Of a stretch of 64,000 nt of DNA, positions 46,061 through 55,802 are shown one piece after another. Each line of letters begins with the position of its first letter. Positions within the stretch are counted from its first letter, which is position 1. Where the stretch lies: the NCBI GenBank assembly GCA_003389385.1, contig QQVM01000012.1, positions 124,001-188,000 of the forward strand. The letters are read 5' to 3'. A program made the translations under genes and the position numbers. This stretch comes from Bacteroidota bacterium. Its GTDB lineage: Bacteria; Bacteroidota; Bacteroidia; AKYH767-A; 2013-40CM-41-45. The notes under the pieces were generated by a model. It ran no database searches, was not told the origin of the DNA, and saw only the letters and a program-made list of their open reading frames with translations.

Positions 46061-48166
46061 ATGAAAATTAAAAAACACAGGAAAAATTTAAGCTATTGTA
46101 TGATTTGGGCACTGAGTGTAATATTCATACTTGTATTTACTGGCAATACTGCGGCAAGAAACCCTAAAAAGCACGAACCAAGTCATCCTTCAAAAGAAGG
46201 CAAATTAAACATCAGGATAAATATTGACAGGCATTTATCAAAGCCAGGTTCATCAGACGCAATAATCAGTGCTGAAATAATGGGGGGCACGGCGCCATAC
46301 CAGTTAAACTGGTCTAACGGATCGACTACTGCATCCATCGAAAACCTCTCTTCGGGTTTATATACAGTTACCGTAACTGACACGAGAGGACTGAGTGCAA
46401 GGACGAGTATTGATTTGAGGTCGATCCCTTGCGGTGAAGGAGATTGCCGTTTTCGCACTCAAACTCAGGGAGGATGGGGTTCTAAACCAAATGGAAACAA
46501 TCCAGGTCAATACCTTCAGCGAAATTTCAATTCGGCCTTTCCAGACGGACTCACAATCGGCTGTACGAATAAATTATACCTCTCATCTGCTGATCAAATT
46601 CGTCAGTTCTTGCCATCAGGCACAACACCTTCCGTACTGCCATCTGGAATTTTATCAGACCCCGGATCCGGATATAAAAATGTTCTTGCCGGACAAATTG
46701 TGGCTTTGACTCTGAGCGTAGGCTTTGACAATTTTGATGCAGACTTTTCTGCATCCAATTCCAGGTTGGAAAATCTTGTTGTTAAATCCGGGCTCTTCAG
46801 CGGCAAAACAGTGAAGCAAATTTTATCCGAGGCAAATAAAGCTATCGGAGGCTGCTCTTCAGCTTACACCTTATCACAATTGAATGCCGTGTTGTCTGCC
46901 ATCAATGAAAACTTTGTTGATGGGCAAATCAACAATGGATTTCTTGAATGCAACATTACCAATATGTCAATTGCCGTTAATTCGACCAATGAATCCTGTC
47001 TGGGCGCATGTGATGGCAGAGCTTCGCTGATAATAAATGGAGGGACATCACCATACTTCATACAATGGTCTGACAATAGTGATGCGCAGAATCTGAGCGG
47101 ATTGTGTCATGGAGAATATTCTGTTACAATTCAGGATCAGCTTGGATGCAGCGCCAGCACAAGTTTTGTTATCTCATCCAATTCAAGCTTAAACATTAAT
47201 GCCACATCCACAGACATTTCCTGCCACGGCTTATCAGATGGCGTGGCTGAAGCAACGATTGAAAGTCCCAACCAGACTTACCATTATCAGTGGAGTCCGG
47301 GCGGACAAAGAACCAGGATGATAAGCAATCTGTCAAGGGGAACATATACTGTGAGAGTCACAGACATGAATGATTGTTCAGCAACAGCCAGTGTAACTGT
47401 AAACGAACCATTGCCATTAAGCCAGAGTTTTCATGTTACAAATGCGAGCTGTCATGACAGCAACGGCTCGATTACTGCAGTTGCTTCCGGAGGTACAGCA
47501 CCATATACTTATTACTGGGTTAATGAGCAGACAACAGGAAGCACACTCAGCAACAAGCCTGCAGGATTTTATCCGGTTTTAATATCAGATTCCAGAGGAT
47601 GTACGTCTTCAAAAGAATCAATTATTCAGGGAAACGATGTGCAACTTAGTGTAAATGCAATTATTCACACAAATTGTCCTTATGAAGAAAACGGTGAAAT
47701 AAACATTTCAGCAACTGGAGGCATCGGACCGTATTCATATACATGGTATCCTTACGGAGGAATTGGCCCGCACGCTGACAATCTTATTGCCGGCCATTAC
47801 ATTATCCGTGTGGATGATGCAAATGGATGTCCTGCATATATTTCAGCAACAGTGGAATCAATGAGTGATCATTGTTATCCCAATTATCAATACAGAATCA
47901 AAAAGAACGTCGCCACTAATCAGTCAATCAGCTTGAGTCCAAACCCTGCTGAAACATACACGACAATTATCCTCAATGGCCTGAGCCATGAGTTTCCAGA
48001 AATAACTGTTTATGATTCAAGCGGAAGGTTGCTGGAAAACTCTGAGGTAAAAAGTATTGCCGGAAACTCTTACATACTGAATACAGCGAACTTTTCCTCA
48101 GGTATTTATTTCATCAAAGTTACTACTATTCAAAAATCAGAAATGCTAAAATTGATCCGGCAGTAA
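46061..48166 (+). CDS. SprB-repeat T9SS cargo protein, paralogue B
   Basis: 701 residues from ATG 46061 (MKIKKHRKN); a TTG 24 bases upstream is in frame but unneeded. Signal anchor/peptide about 15-33. Same order as paralogue A: SprB-like repeat (about 50-120), the RTQTQGGWGS domain (about 131-305, closing FVDGQINNGFLEC), then four SprB repeats (one more than A) and a T9SS type A sorting domain (SLSPNPAET to SGIYFIKVT). Identity to A is obvious across the middle domain but DNA divergence is substantial, so the duplication is not recent. Surface protein; the ligand is unknown. Confidence 0.84.
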   Translation: MKIKKHRKNLSYCMIWALSVIFILVFTGNTAARNPKKHEPSHPSKEGKLNIRINIDRHLSKPGSSDAIISAEIMGGTAPYQLNWSNGSTTASIENLSSGLYTVTVTDTRGLSARTSIDLRSIPCGEGDCRFRTQTQGGWGSKPNGNNPGQYLQRNFNSAFPDGLTIGCTNKLYLSSADQIRQFLPSGTTPSVLPSGILSDPGSGYKNVLAGQIVALTLSVGFDNFDADFSASNSRLENLVVKSGLFSGKTVKQILSEANKAIGGCSSAYTLSQLNAVLSAINENFVDGQINNGFLECNITNMSIAVNSTNESCLGACDGRASLIINGGTSPYFIQWSDNSDAQNLSGLCHGEYSVTIQDQLGCSASTSFVISSNSSLNINATSTDISCHGLSDGVAEATIESPNQTYHYQWSPGGQRTRMISNLSRGTYTVRVTDMNDCSATASVTVNEPLPLSQSFHVTNASCHDSNGSITAVASGGTAPYTYYWVNEQTTGSTLSNKPAGFYPVLISDSRGCTSSKESIIQGNDVQLSVNAIIHTNCPYEENGEINISATGGIGPYSYTWYPYGGIGPHADNLIAGHYIIRVDDANGCPAYISATVESMSDHCYPNYQYRIKKNVATNQSISLSPNPAETYTTIILNGLSHEFPEITVYDSSGRLLENSEVKSIAGNSYILNTANFSSGIYFIKVTTIQKSEMLKLIRQ

Positions 48167-48182
48167 GATAAAATTCCTTTCA

Positions 48183-48227
48183 AAACCATGGAGACTGTTT
48201 ATTATTACAGTTTCCATGGTTTATTTC
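48183..48227 (+). terminator. intrinsic terminator after paralogue B
   Basis: Stem AAACCATGGAgACTGT with ACAGTtTCCATGGTTT (one G-U pair) and an 8-base loop, followed by TTTATTT, just after the stop of paralogue B. It may also stop minus-strand transcription from the small gene at 48239. Confidence 0.82.
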
Positions 48228-48238
48228 AAAATATATAA

Positions 48239-48490
48239 TCACACACCACTCTCAAGCACTTTTTCAATATCCGCGAGTTCCACATGTTCGCCGGCAGCTA
48301 ACATGTGATTATCTTTCAGATAAATCAGGGCTTTCTCAGGATCATCTTCATTGCGTTTAAGCGCGAAACTGATTCGTTCTTCCATTGGTGAGCCAGCTAG
48401 TTTTCTGATCATGGCCTGTTCCATCATTTTGGCATCATGCATCTTCATTTCCGCTTCTGCCTTGTTATTAAAATCGTCGTTAATTGACAT
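48239..48490 (-). CDS. small charged protein of unknown function
   Basis: 83 residues, mostly helical and rich in Glu, Lys and Met (AEAEMKMHDAKMMEQAMIRKL). No signal peptide or membrane helix, so cytoplasmic. It has a proper ATG (48490), a natural stop and plausible amino-acid composition, and does not overlap another gene. The family is not recognised. It is convergent with paralogue B. Confidence 0.62.
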   Translation of the reverse strand: MSINDDFNNKAEAEMKMHDAKMMEQAMIRKLAGSPMEERISFALKRNEDDPEKALIYLKDNHMLAAGEHVELADIEKVLESGV

Positions 48491-49038
48491 CGTTATTTTT
48501 ATTAGTAGAAATAAAACAATTATTACGAGTGAAAATACAATTTTTTCGGTTCAAATCAAAAAATTTTGCTTTGAGTTCATTCCTCATGAACTAAAGTAGA
48601 ATATCCGACAGAATTCAGCATTGAAAATTACTTGGGGATCATCCGGTAAAAGCTATTTGTACTTATTATTTGAATTAGGCAGACCAACTCACAATATTCC
48701 TAAAAAGCTTAGACGCACTTGTAAGAATATATTATTTAGTCAGATAATGGTGAGTTTTTTGAAATATGCACAAAGCCTCAAATTGCTCATTTTAAACTAT
48801 TTATATTTATCCTGCTTTATGTTTTTTTCAGTCTGATCAAAGAAATTGAAGGAAATCATATATCCAAACCTAAAAATTGGAATAGAGGCTTTGTAAGAAA
48901 CACGTTAAGTCTTTCCATCTTTTTTATCCTTTAGTCGTAATTAAGTTTTAAATAGAATTATTGTTGAATCATCTAATGATATAGATTCTTCAAACCTGAA
49001 TTTATAGATGAATTAAAAATTTTGAAGTAATCAAGAAA
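48491..49038. other. 548-bp intergenic region
   Basis: Very AT-rich. Short open frames (for example around 48621-48836) lack a good start or protein-like composition. It should contain the divergent promoters of the small charged gene and the histidine kinase. Nothing else is visible. Confidence 0.45.
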
Positions 49039-50970
49039 ATGAGTATTGAGCACAGAATTTATCTAAGTTTTATTCTTTTGGCAATGCTGTTTTCTATAAA
49101 CGGTTTCATCACCATTTCCACCCTAAAGGATAATAAAAGAATGTCGGATGAAATAAGTAACAGTATCGAACCCGCACTTGACAGAATTTCTAATTGGCGG
49201 GAAATGATCATGAAATCCAAAATGTATGCAACAAACTGGGTTTACCTCAAAACAAATAAGGAAGATAAAATTGAACTCATCAAAATACATAAAATTGAAT
49301 TCCCTGTACTAAGAGAGAAAATTTCAGCTAAGTTCAATGAGTTTCCCAATGCACAGATAAAAGAAAAAGTTCAGGAAAGCATTGTTGAATACCAACATCT
49401 GCAGGAGCTTGAGAACTCAATTATCATTTCACTGGCCTCCATTGAGGACTACTCTGATCCGGAGAAATTCATGACAGCACAAGAAACTCTGGAAAACGAA
49501 ATTCTGATCATGTCGGATTACATTCTTGCAACACTGACGGGTTTAGAATCCGACATACAGAAAATCAGAAACCATAAGCACTATCAGCTTGTGGCATCAA
49601 GCACAAGATTGTCAAATATGATACTCGGACAAATGCTGATTATCATTTTGCTTGCCACTTTTCTGGCCACATACATGGTTTGGGTGATTACCAATCCGAT
49701 AAATAATATCAAAAAAATCATCGCGGATCTTGGAAATGGCATCATCAGGAAGGTCAATTACAAAGCCGGAAATGATGAGATCGGACAAATGATCCGATAT
49801 GTAAACGATCACGTTGATAACCTGCTTGCATCCGCCAAGTTTGCCAAATCAGTAGGAGACCGGAAATTCAACACTGAGTTTAAACCACTAAGTGAACATG
49901 ACGTGCTTGGTAAATCTCTGCTATCCATGAGGGACAACCTTAAACAGAGTGATGAACGCTTAAACGAATCTCAGCAAATTGCCAAGCTGGGAAACTGGTG
50001 GTGGAGCCAAACAGGAAAATTCCAGATTTGGAGTGACGAAGTGTATCGCATATTCGGAATCGCACCAGAATCAATTATTCCAACAGACTCATTTCTATTT
50101 AAGATGATAGGAGAAGAGAACGCCAGACAATTGAAGGAACTCCGAGAAAATTGCATGGTGAAAGGAGAACAATTCTCAATTGAGTGTGAAGTGAAAATCA
50201 CAGATAATAACAGCAAGCATCTGTTGATACAAGGTAAGAAAGTGAGCAACGACAGTCTTTACGGTGACGATATTATATCAGGTATTATACAGGATGTAAC
50301 AGAGCTGAAAATGTATGAGCGCACACTGGTAGAGAACAATACAAACCTGACTCGAGTAAACAAGGAGCTGGACAAGTTTGTATACAGTGTTTCGCATGAC
50401 CTCCGAGCTCCGCTTTCTTCCATGGCTGGTGTTCTTGAAATAATGAAGGATGACACAGAAGATGAAACAATTCTGGAAAATATAAATCTCCTTGAAAATT
50501 CCGTGAACAGGCTTGACCGCTTCATTGCTGACATCCTGGATTACTCGAGAAATTCAAGAACAGATGCCAAATGTGAGGAAATCAATTTCCGGGATCTGCT
50601 TAATGAAGTGAAAGGTAACCTGAAATACATGGGAGACGGGACACGTCAGGTCATGATCAACGAGCAGCTGAATGAAAGCGGAACATTCCATTCAGACCGA
50701 ACCAGAATTAATGTGGTATTAAACAATCTGATATCGAATGCGATCAGGTATCAAAAGAAAGAATCTAACGTAGCGCTTGTCGATGTTAAAATCGATCTTT
50801 CAGACACTGAAGCAGACATTGTGGTGAAAGATTATGGAATCGGTATTAGCAGAGAAAACCAGGATAAGATTTTCGACATGTTTTTTAGGGTAGCAAAGGA
50901 TTCCATCGGATCCGGCTTGGGGCTGTACATTGTAAAGGAAACGATTGAAAAACTGCAAGGAAAAATTTAA
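49039..50970 (+). CDS. sensor histidine kinase, truncated by an in-frame stop
   Basis: 643 residues. TM1 (about 8-28), four-helix-bundle sensor (about 30-185), TM2 (about 195-218), HAMP (about 219-270), PAS (about 310-430), HisKA with His453 in SVSHDLRAP, HATPase_c with N box (NNLISNAIRYQ), G1 (DYGIGIS), F (IFDMFFR) and G2 (GSGLGLYIVKE) boxes. The frame stops at TAA 50968-50970 after LQGKI, but the same frame continues for 21 codons (IESEPGVGTEF...KLPN) to a second TAA at 51034-51036. That tail is the expected last strands of the ATPase fold. The gene has therefore probably suffered a nonsense mutation and lost its final beta strands; residual activity is uncertain. Membrane-bound; its partner regulator is not adjacent. 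It lies just upstream of the phosphate-transport pair. Confidence 0.85.
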   Translation: MSIEHRIYLSFILLAMLFSINGFITISTLKDNKRMSDEISNSIEPALDRISNWREMIMKSKMYATNWVYLKTNKEDKIELIKIHKIEFPVLREKISAKFNEFPNAQIKEKVQESIVEYQHLQELENSIIISLASIEDYSDPEKFMTAQETLENEILIMSDYILATLTGLESDIQKIRNHKHYQLVASSTRLSNMILGQMLIIILLATFLATYMVWVITNPINNIKKIIADLGNGIIRKVNYKAGNDEIGQMIRYVNDHVDNLLASAKFAKSVGDRKFNTEFKPLSEHDVLGKSLLSMRDNLKQSDERLNESQQIAKLGNWWWSQTGKFQIWSDEVYRIFGIAPESIIPTDSFLFKMIGEENARQLKELRENCMVKGEQFSIECEVKITDNNSKHLLIQGKKVSNDSLYGDDIISGIIQDVTELKMYERTLVENNTNLTRVNKELDKFVYSVSHDLRAPLSSMAGVLEIMKDDTEDETILENINLLENSVNRLDRFIADILDYSRNSRTDAKCEEINFRDLLNEVKGNLKYMGDGTRQVMINEQLNESGTFHSDRTRINVVLNNLISNAIRYQKKESNVALVDVKIDLSDTEADIVVKDYGIGISRENQDKIFDMFFRVAKDSIGSGLGLYIVKETIEKLQGKI

Positions 50971-51119
50971 ATAGAAAGTGAGCCTGGTGTAGGAACTGAA
51001 TTCCGCATAAAGCTGCCGAACATCAGGACCCAATAATGTAACTACCCAAACAAGCTGAATCTGCTATTGGACCATTTACTTATCTCAAAAACGAATATTT
51101 TAAAATCTTAAAAAAGCAT

Positions 51120-51128
51120 TACTTTAGC
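51120..51128 (+). promoter_or_regulatory. possible -7 box of the DUF47-Pit operon
   Basis: TACTTTAGC resembles TAnnTTTG and ends 17 bases before the ATG at 51146, the same spacing as the AbgT candidate. A separate promoter would fit the lack of a terminator after the kinase. Tentative. Confidence 0.3.
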
Positions 51129-51145
51129 CATCAAACAAAATCGTT

Positions 51146-51787
51146 ATGGCTAACTTCCTCAGTTTTTTAGTTCCTCAAGATAAAAAATTCTTCCCTCTTT
51201 TTGAATCTGCTTCCGGAAATCTGCTTCAAATAAGCAAAGTGCTTGTTGAAATGGTTAACTCTTCTGATGTTAACAGAAGACGTGAACTAATAAAAGAAAT
51301 CGAACGCCTTGAACATGTGGGCGATTCCACTACACATGATATTTTCAGCGAACTAAATAAAACTTTCATCACACCTTTCGACAGGGAGGACATTCACCGA
51401 CTCACTACTGCAATTGATGATATCGTTGATTATATTCATGGCTCAGAAAAAAGAATAGAGTTGTATAAAATCCATGAATACAACGAAGCCATCAGCAAAC
51501 TTGCAGAATTGAACAACCAGGCTGCTCATGAAATTCACTCAGCCATGAGCAATCTGAGAAGCATGAAAAATGCTAATCGTATACAGGAAGCATGCATCAA
51601 AATCAACAGCATTGAGAATCATGCTGATGATATATTCGATATGACTATTGCAAAGCTTTTCGAGGAAGAAAAAGATGCCATTAATTTATTCAAGATGAAA
51701 GAAGTGCTTTCTGCACTGGAAACCGCCACCGATAAATGTGAAGATGTGGCGAATGTTTTGGAAACAATCATCCTCAAATCCAATTGA
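51146..51787 (+). CDS. DUF47-family PhoU-like protein
   Basis: 213 residues, all-helical, with the PhoU-like pattern of this family: REDIHRLTTAIDDIVDYIHGSEKRIELY near residues 82-110 and ATDKCEDVANVLETIILK at the C-terminus, where acidic residues bind metal. DUF47 proteins regulate or assist Pit-type phosphate transporters. The gene ends 3 bases before the Pit gene, so they form an operon. Cytoplasmic. Confidence 0.9.
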   Translation: MANFLSFLVPQDKKFFPLFESASGNLLQISKVLVEMVNSSDVNRRRELIKEIERLEHVGDSTTHDIFSELNKTFITPFDREDIHRLTTAIDDIVDYIHGSEKRIELYKIHEYNEAISKLAELNNQAAHEIHSAMSNLRSMKNANRIQEACIKINSIENHADDIFDMTIAKLFEEEKDAINLFKMKEVLSALETATDKCEDVANVLETIILKSN

Positions 51788-51790
51788 TCC

Positions 51791-52792
51791 ATGACTTTAT
51801 TCGTCATCATCATCATAGGCATTGCTCTATTGTATGATTTTTTGAACGGAATGAACGATGCCGCCAACAGCATCGCAACAGTGGTATCCACGCGGGTTCT
51901 CACACCTTTTCAGGCCGTACTTTGGGCTGCCTTTTTCAATTATTCAGCAATTTGGTTCTTCGGCACTGAGGTAGCTAATACGATCGGAAAGATAATTCGC
52001 CCCGACCTGGTGAATGAATATATAGTGTTAGGCGGATTGCTTGGAGCAGGTACCTGGGTATTGGTATGCACACTGTTCGGACTCCCGATCAGCGTATCTC
52101 ACTCCCTTATAGGAGGAATCATCGGTCCGGCCCTAATTCAATACGGGGTATATGACAACGGCGAATTAGTTTTTCACGGAGAAAAACTTCTTAAAACTTG
52201 TCTCTTCATATTCCTGGCACCCATTATCGGACTTGTTACGGGGTATTTGCTGATTATAATCACCTATTGGGTATGCAGAAAAATGAACCCACGCAGAGTT
52301 GATGTAGCCTTCAGGGCATTGCAGCTTGCTTCATCAGCCGCTTTCAGCATTGGACACGGATCAAATGACGCTCAAAAAACAATGGGTATTATCATGGTAC
52401 TTTTATTTGCCACGGGAAACATAGACCACATGGGAGAGGTACCCGAATGGGTGAAAGTTTCATGTTATCTAATGATTTCACTTGGAACAATGATCGGTGG
52501 CTGGAGGGTAATCAAAACTATGGGCATGAGACTCACGCACCTGAAGCCAGTGGGAGGTTTCAGTGCAGAAACGGCGGGTGCTTTTACCTTGTTCGGAACA
52601 GCAATCGCAGGAATCCCTGCCAGTACTACCCATACCATCACCGGAGCTATCATGGGTGTTGGTATGAGCCGCAGATTTTCAGCAGTAAAATGGGGTGTGG
52701 CTGGAAACATCATGGCGGCATGGATCCTTACCATACCCGCCTCCTGTGTGATGGCAATGCTTTGCTATCTGGTGGTCAGAATGTTCAGCTAA
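51791..52792 (+). CDS. pit: Pit-family inorganic phosphate transporter
   Basis: 333-residue inner-membrane protein (PiT/SLC20 family) that moves phosphate with a cation, commonly as a metal-phosphate complex. Both inverted-repeat signatures are present: LYDFLNGMNDAANSIATVVSTR near 15-36 and FSIGHGSNDAQKTMGIIMVLL near 182-202, each with the GxNDxxN/Q core, plus GIPASTTHTITGAIMGVG near 275. Ten or so helices; the length is typical of short bacterial members. Translationally close to the DUF47 gene. Confidence 0.93.
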   Translation: MTLFVIIIIGIALLYDFLNGMNDAANSIATVVSTRVLTPFQAVLWAAFFNYSAIWFFGTEVANTIGKIIRPDLVNEYIVLGGLLGAGTWVLVCTLFGLPISVSHSLIGGIIGPALIQYGVYDNGELVFHGEKLLKTCLFIFLAPIIGLVTGYLLIIITYWVCRKMNPRRVDVAFRALQLASSAAFSIGHGSNDAQKTMGIIMVLLFATGNIDHMGEVPEWVKVSCYLMISLGTMIGGWRVIKTMGMRLTHLKPVGGFSAETAGAFTLFGTAIAGIPASTTHTITGAIMGVGMSRRFSAVKWGVAGNIMAAWILTIPASCVMAMLCYLVVRMFS

Positions 52793-52904
52793 GGCTTTTT
52801 TTCAGCTTAATTGTATTCAGGAATTTCAATTCCGTATGAATTCGTGGACAAAAATGTCAGAGTGCTGAATATGATTTCACAAAAATCATGAAATTTGTCT
52901 GAGG

Positions 52905-52913
52905 TAATTTTAC
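52905..52913 (+). promoter_or_regulatory. possible -7 box of the lipoprotein gene
   Basis: TAATTTTAC, a loose match to TAnnTTTG similar to that at 18677, lies 53 bases before the lipoprotein ATG. Weak support. Confidence 0.25.
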
Positions 52914-52966
52914 ACAATCAATATCACATCGCCAAAATCGTTATCAAACCGATACAAATCAATCAA

Positions 52967-53938
52967 ATGAAATTCAACAATAAGATTATCCTGGCAATCC
53001 TGTTTTTTGCAGCAACTGTTTTTATCTCTTGTAAAAAGGAAAAAGAAGAACCTCAAAAGCTTGACGAACAAACAAGTCAGTTCAATTCAGATGCCAACTT
53101 TTATAAATCGGAATCGGATCAGGCTGACAATGATATCAACAACTCCCTTTCAGAAATTCCGGCATTTGGCAAAGTTCGCAGCGAGGCATCCATACTTTCG
53201 AGCCCCCTATGCGGAGTGACAATTGACTCAAGTGAAATCTCCCAAAAAATCCTGTATTACAATTTCGACGGGACAACTCCATGCTTCAGTCCGTCCAGGA
53301 CAAGATCAGGACAAATCAAAGTTCAATTGACAGAAGGAGCAAGGTGGAGTGATTCGGGCGCTGTTTTGACTCTCACGTATGTTAACTTCAAAGTGACAAG
53401 GCTCTTTGACAGTAAATCCATCATGTTTAACGGAGTCAAAACACTGAAGAACCTGAACGGAAACAACTGGCTTGGCTTTCTCACCGGTACATCTACTTTA
53501 AGGTATCAGGCAAGAGCATTGAATATGGACGTGCGGTTCGACAACAGCTGGAGTGCTGTGTGGAATGCTGCCCGTATTACTGAATGGCAATATATTCCTG
53601 CGGGATCAAGTCAATTTATTCCTTACAGTCATATCAAATTTACCGCTTCAGGAGACACTACAATCAATGGACAAAGCAATATTGACAGCTGGGGTGTAAA
53701 CCGTTTCGGAAGTTCATTTGTAACACGATACTACAGCCCGCTGGTTTCCAATACATATTGCGGCCTGTGGAGATTCACTTCCGGCGAACTTGTGCACAAT
53801 GTAAACTCAAAAAATTACACCCTCACTATGGGTGTGGATCAAACCGGAAATCCAACTCCGTATGCATGCGCTTATGGCTTTAAAGTAACTTGGATAGCAG
53901 CTAATAATACAGTGCAAACAATTGTGCTCAGTTATTAA
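52967..53938 (+). CDS. putative lipoprotein of unknown function
   Basis: 323 residues from ATG 52967 (MKFNNKIILAILFFAATVFISC); an upstream start would bury the signal sequence. The hydrophobic stretch ends at Cys22 followed by KKEKEEP, typical of a Bacteroidota lipoprotein with a charged tether. The rest is Ser/Thr-rich and beta-like, with no recognised domain (GRVRSGQIKVQL-like beta strands, TLTYVNFKVTRLFDSK, two aromatic-rich strands). Not T9SS cargo: no sorting domain. Probably anchored in the inner or outer membrane. Single gene, convergent with the next minus-strand gene. Confidence 0.72.
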   Translation: MKFNNKIILAILFFAATVFISCKKEKEEPQKLDEQTSQFNSDANFYKSESDQADNDINNSLSEIPAFGKVRSEASILSSPLCGVTIDSSEISQKILYYNFDGTTPCFSPSRTRSGQIKVQLTEGARWSDSGAVLTLTYVNFKVTRLFDSKSIMFNGVKTLKNLNGNNWLGFLTGTSTLRYQARALNMDVRFDNSWSAVWNAARITEWQYIPAGSSQFIPYSHIKFTASGDTTINGQSNIDSWGVNRFGSSFVTRYYSPLVSNTYCGLWRFTSGELVHNVNSKNYTLTMGVDQTGNPTPYACAYGFKVTWIAANNTVQTIVLSY

Positions 53939-53983
53939 TCCGCTTTTAGCCGGCAAAACCGGGTTTTATATTAGGTAAAGAAA

Positions 53984-55600
53984 CTACTCTAGAATAAATT
54001 TTCCAGAATAAAGTTCTGTGCCATTGATGATCTGGAAAAAGTAAGTTCCATTCTGCAATTCATTATGTATGGAGACAGTGTTGCTGCCTCGTTTTACTGC
54101 TTGTGCAGATTCATGTACAAGAAGTCCTGTTGCATTGTAAACCTTCAACATACATTCACCTTTCACCTCGGCCTGGAAACGGATTTTTACTGCACCTTCT
54201 GAAGGATTAGGAAAAGCCAGTGCTGAACCGGAAGAATTGCCAAACCTAACAGCAATAGTTTCGCTTACATTAGCAGCACCGTCATAGTCAACCTGGACAA
54301 GCCGGTAGTAATTGATTCCCATAAAAGGGGTCATGTCCACAAACGAGTATTGACTTAATGTGCTTGTATTTCCTGCACCATTAATCTTTCCTGCATATTC
54401 GAATTCAATGCCATCTGCAGATTTTTCTATCAGGAAAAAATGATTGTTCACCTCACTGGCTGTAGTCCAAAATAGATTTATTTTCTCTCCCATTCTTTCT
54501 CCCTCAAATGAAATCAGCTCTACGGGTAAAGGCACCGCACCTACAAAGTAAGGATAGTGAGCAGTATGATAGCAGTCTGATGGAACAGTAAAACTGTAAC
54601 AATATGTATACTGAGTTCCTGGATTCAGTCCATTGAAAGTAAGGTTGCTCAGATTACCCGACTGTATAGGACTTCCACAAGAGGAGGACTGGAATAAGTT
54701 CCAGCTGAAGTTTGTGACATTGCCTCCGCTGCAGGTGGAATTGAGAATGACATTAAAGGAGACAGTACTATTGTTGGCAGTGAAGGTATAACATTGGGTA
54801 TCCTGCACAGCTCCTTCAAGATAAGGATATTGTCGGAATGCGGGGCATGTGGAAGTTACTTGTGCAACGGTTGGATTGCTGGTGAACCCGCATGCGGCTC
54901 CGCAAGGCGATGAGCAGGTATTGCAAACAGGACTGAACTGATCACCGACGCGGATGCAAAAATCTGGTATTCTGTTTACACCCTGACCGGTGCGGTAACC
55001 TATCTGCACAAGATAGGTTTGTCCGGGCGTAAGTCCGTTGAGCATATTCTCCATGATGTAATCACCGTTGCCTACACTGTTGGAATTTTGGCAAGAGATA
55101 ATCGATGACGCTGAAGGTAGACAAGAAGTAGAATTGTAAACAGCAGAAGCCCATGCAGCGGGCCCCCAGGTAGTACCATTACCGCTGAAAGTGGTTACCT
55201 CTGTTTGCACCCACATTCTTGAGGCTGTGGCCGTGAACCTATACCAAACGGTTTGATTGAAGGCAGATGTGACACAAGATGGTGTCAAGGCCTCACCCGA
55301 TTGCGTTCCAGCAGCATCAGTGGTGCCGTTCACACAAGCACTGTTCACAGTAAGGACTGTAGCATTCGCGCAATTATCATTTGCAGGAGGAACGCTTTTA
55401 GAAGATGCCACTGAATTCAGTCTTAAATTCCTAATTGGATCATGTATGTTCTGAAGCACTCTTTCTTTCAATATGGACTCATGCATTTCTTTCTCAAGCG
55501 CAGGTGATAGAAGCATACCTGTCTGTGCATATAATCCACCATATATGCACATGAAATACACCAGGAAAATTGAATTATTATATAATGATAGCAGTTTCAT
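53984..55600 (-). CDS. T9SS-secreted protein with a choice-of-anchor-type beta domain
   Basis: 538 residues. Signal peptide (about 1-25, ending GGLYAQ). Residues about 70-210 match the widespread Bacteroidota beta domain opening PPANDNCANATVL with VWYRFTATASRMWVQ. A second beta domain (about 240-355) is Cys-rich. A fibronectin-like pre-sorting module follows (about 360-455, LPVELISFEGERMGEK, FWTTASEVNNHFFLIEKS), then the T9SS type A sorting domain (about 462-538, LAFPNPSEGAVK to NGTYFFQIING). Likely a surface or secreted binding protein; no catalytic motif was found. Confidence 0.82.
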   Translation of the reverse strand: MKLLSLYNNSIFLVYFMCIYGGLYAQTGMLLSPALEKEMHESILKERVLQNIHDPIRNLRLNSVASSKSVPPANDNCANATVLTVNSACVNGTTDAAGTQSGEALTPSCVTSAFNQTVWYRFTATASRMWVQTEVTTFSGNGTTWGPAAWASAVYNSTSCLPSASSIISCQNSNSVGNGDYIMENMLNGLTPGQTYLVQIGYRTGQGVNRIPDFCIRVGDQFSPVCNTCSSPCGAACGFTSNPTVAQVTSTCPAFRQYPYLEGAVQDTQCYTFTANNSTVSFNVILNSTCSGGNVTNFSWNLFQSSSCGSPIQSGNLSNLTFNGLNPGTQYTYCYSFTVPSDCYHTAHYPYFVGAVPLPVELISFEGERMGEKINLFWTTASEVNNHFFLIEKSADGIEFEYAGKINGAGNTSTLSQYSFVDMTPFMGINYYRLVQVDYDGAANVSETIAVRFGNSSGSALAFPNPSEGAVKIRFQAEVKGECMLKVYNATGLLVHESAQAVKRGSNTVSIHNELQNGTYFFQIINGTELYSGKFILE

Positions 55601-55740
55601 ATAAAGGTAAACACCTCAAAACTGAGGTGCATGGCTTAATTTAGCGATATTCCCTGAAATAGACTAATTTATTTGGTAAAATAAATAAAAGAATTAAAAA
55701 AATAAAAGAAACTTCCGGAGATGGCTCCAATAAAGGATAA

Positions 55741-55781
55741 GAGATATAAATAAGCAAAGCCGGAGACTAGTCCGGCTTTGC
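55741..55781 (-). terminator. intrinsic terminator of the SprB-repeat gene ending at 55803
   Basis: An 11-bp perfect stem (GCAAAGCCGGA with TCCGGCTTTGC, 6-base loop), followed on the minus strand by TTATTTAT. It begins about 20 bases after the stop of the gene. Confidence 0.82.
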
Positions 55782-55802
55782 AATTTTAACTTTGCACTTA
55801 TT

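Noticed and set aside
48621-48836. 71-codon open frame on the plus strand
   Set aside because: It begins with TTG, has no signal or domain, lies in very AT-rich spacer and its composition is not protein-like.
53948-53966. CCGG...CCGG hairpin between the convergent genes as a terminator
   Set aside because: Only four base pairs and a broken outer stem; too weak to call.
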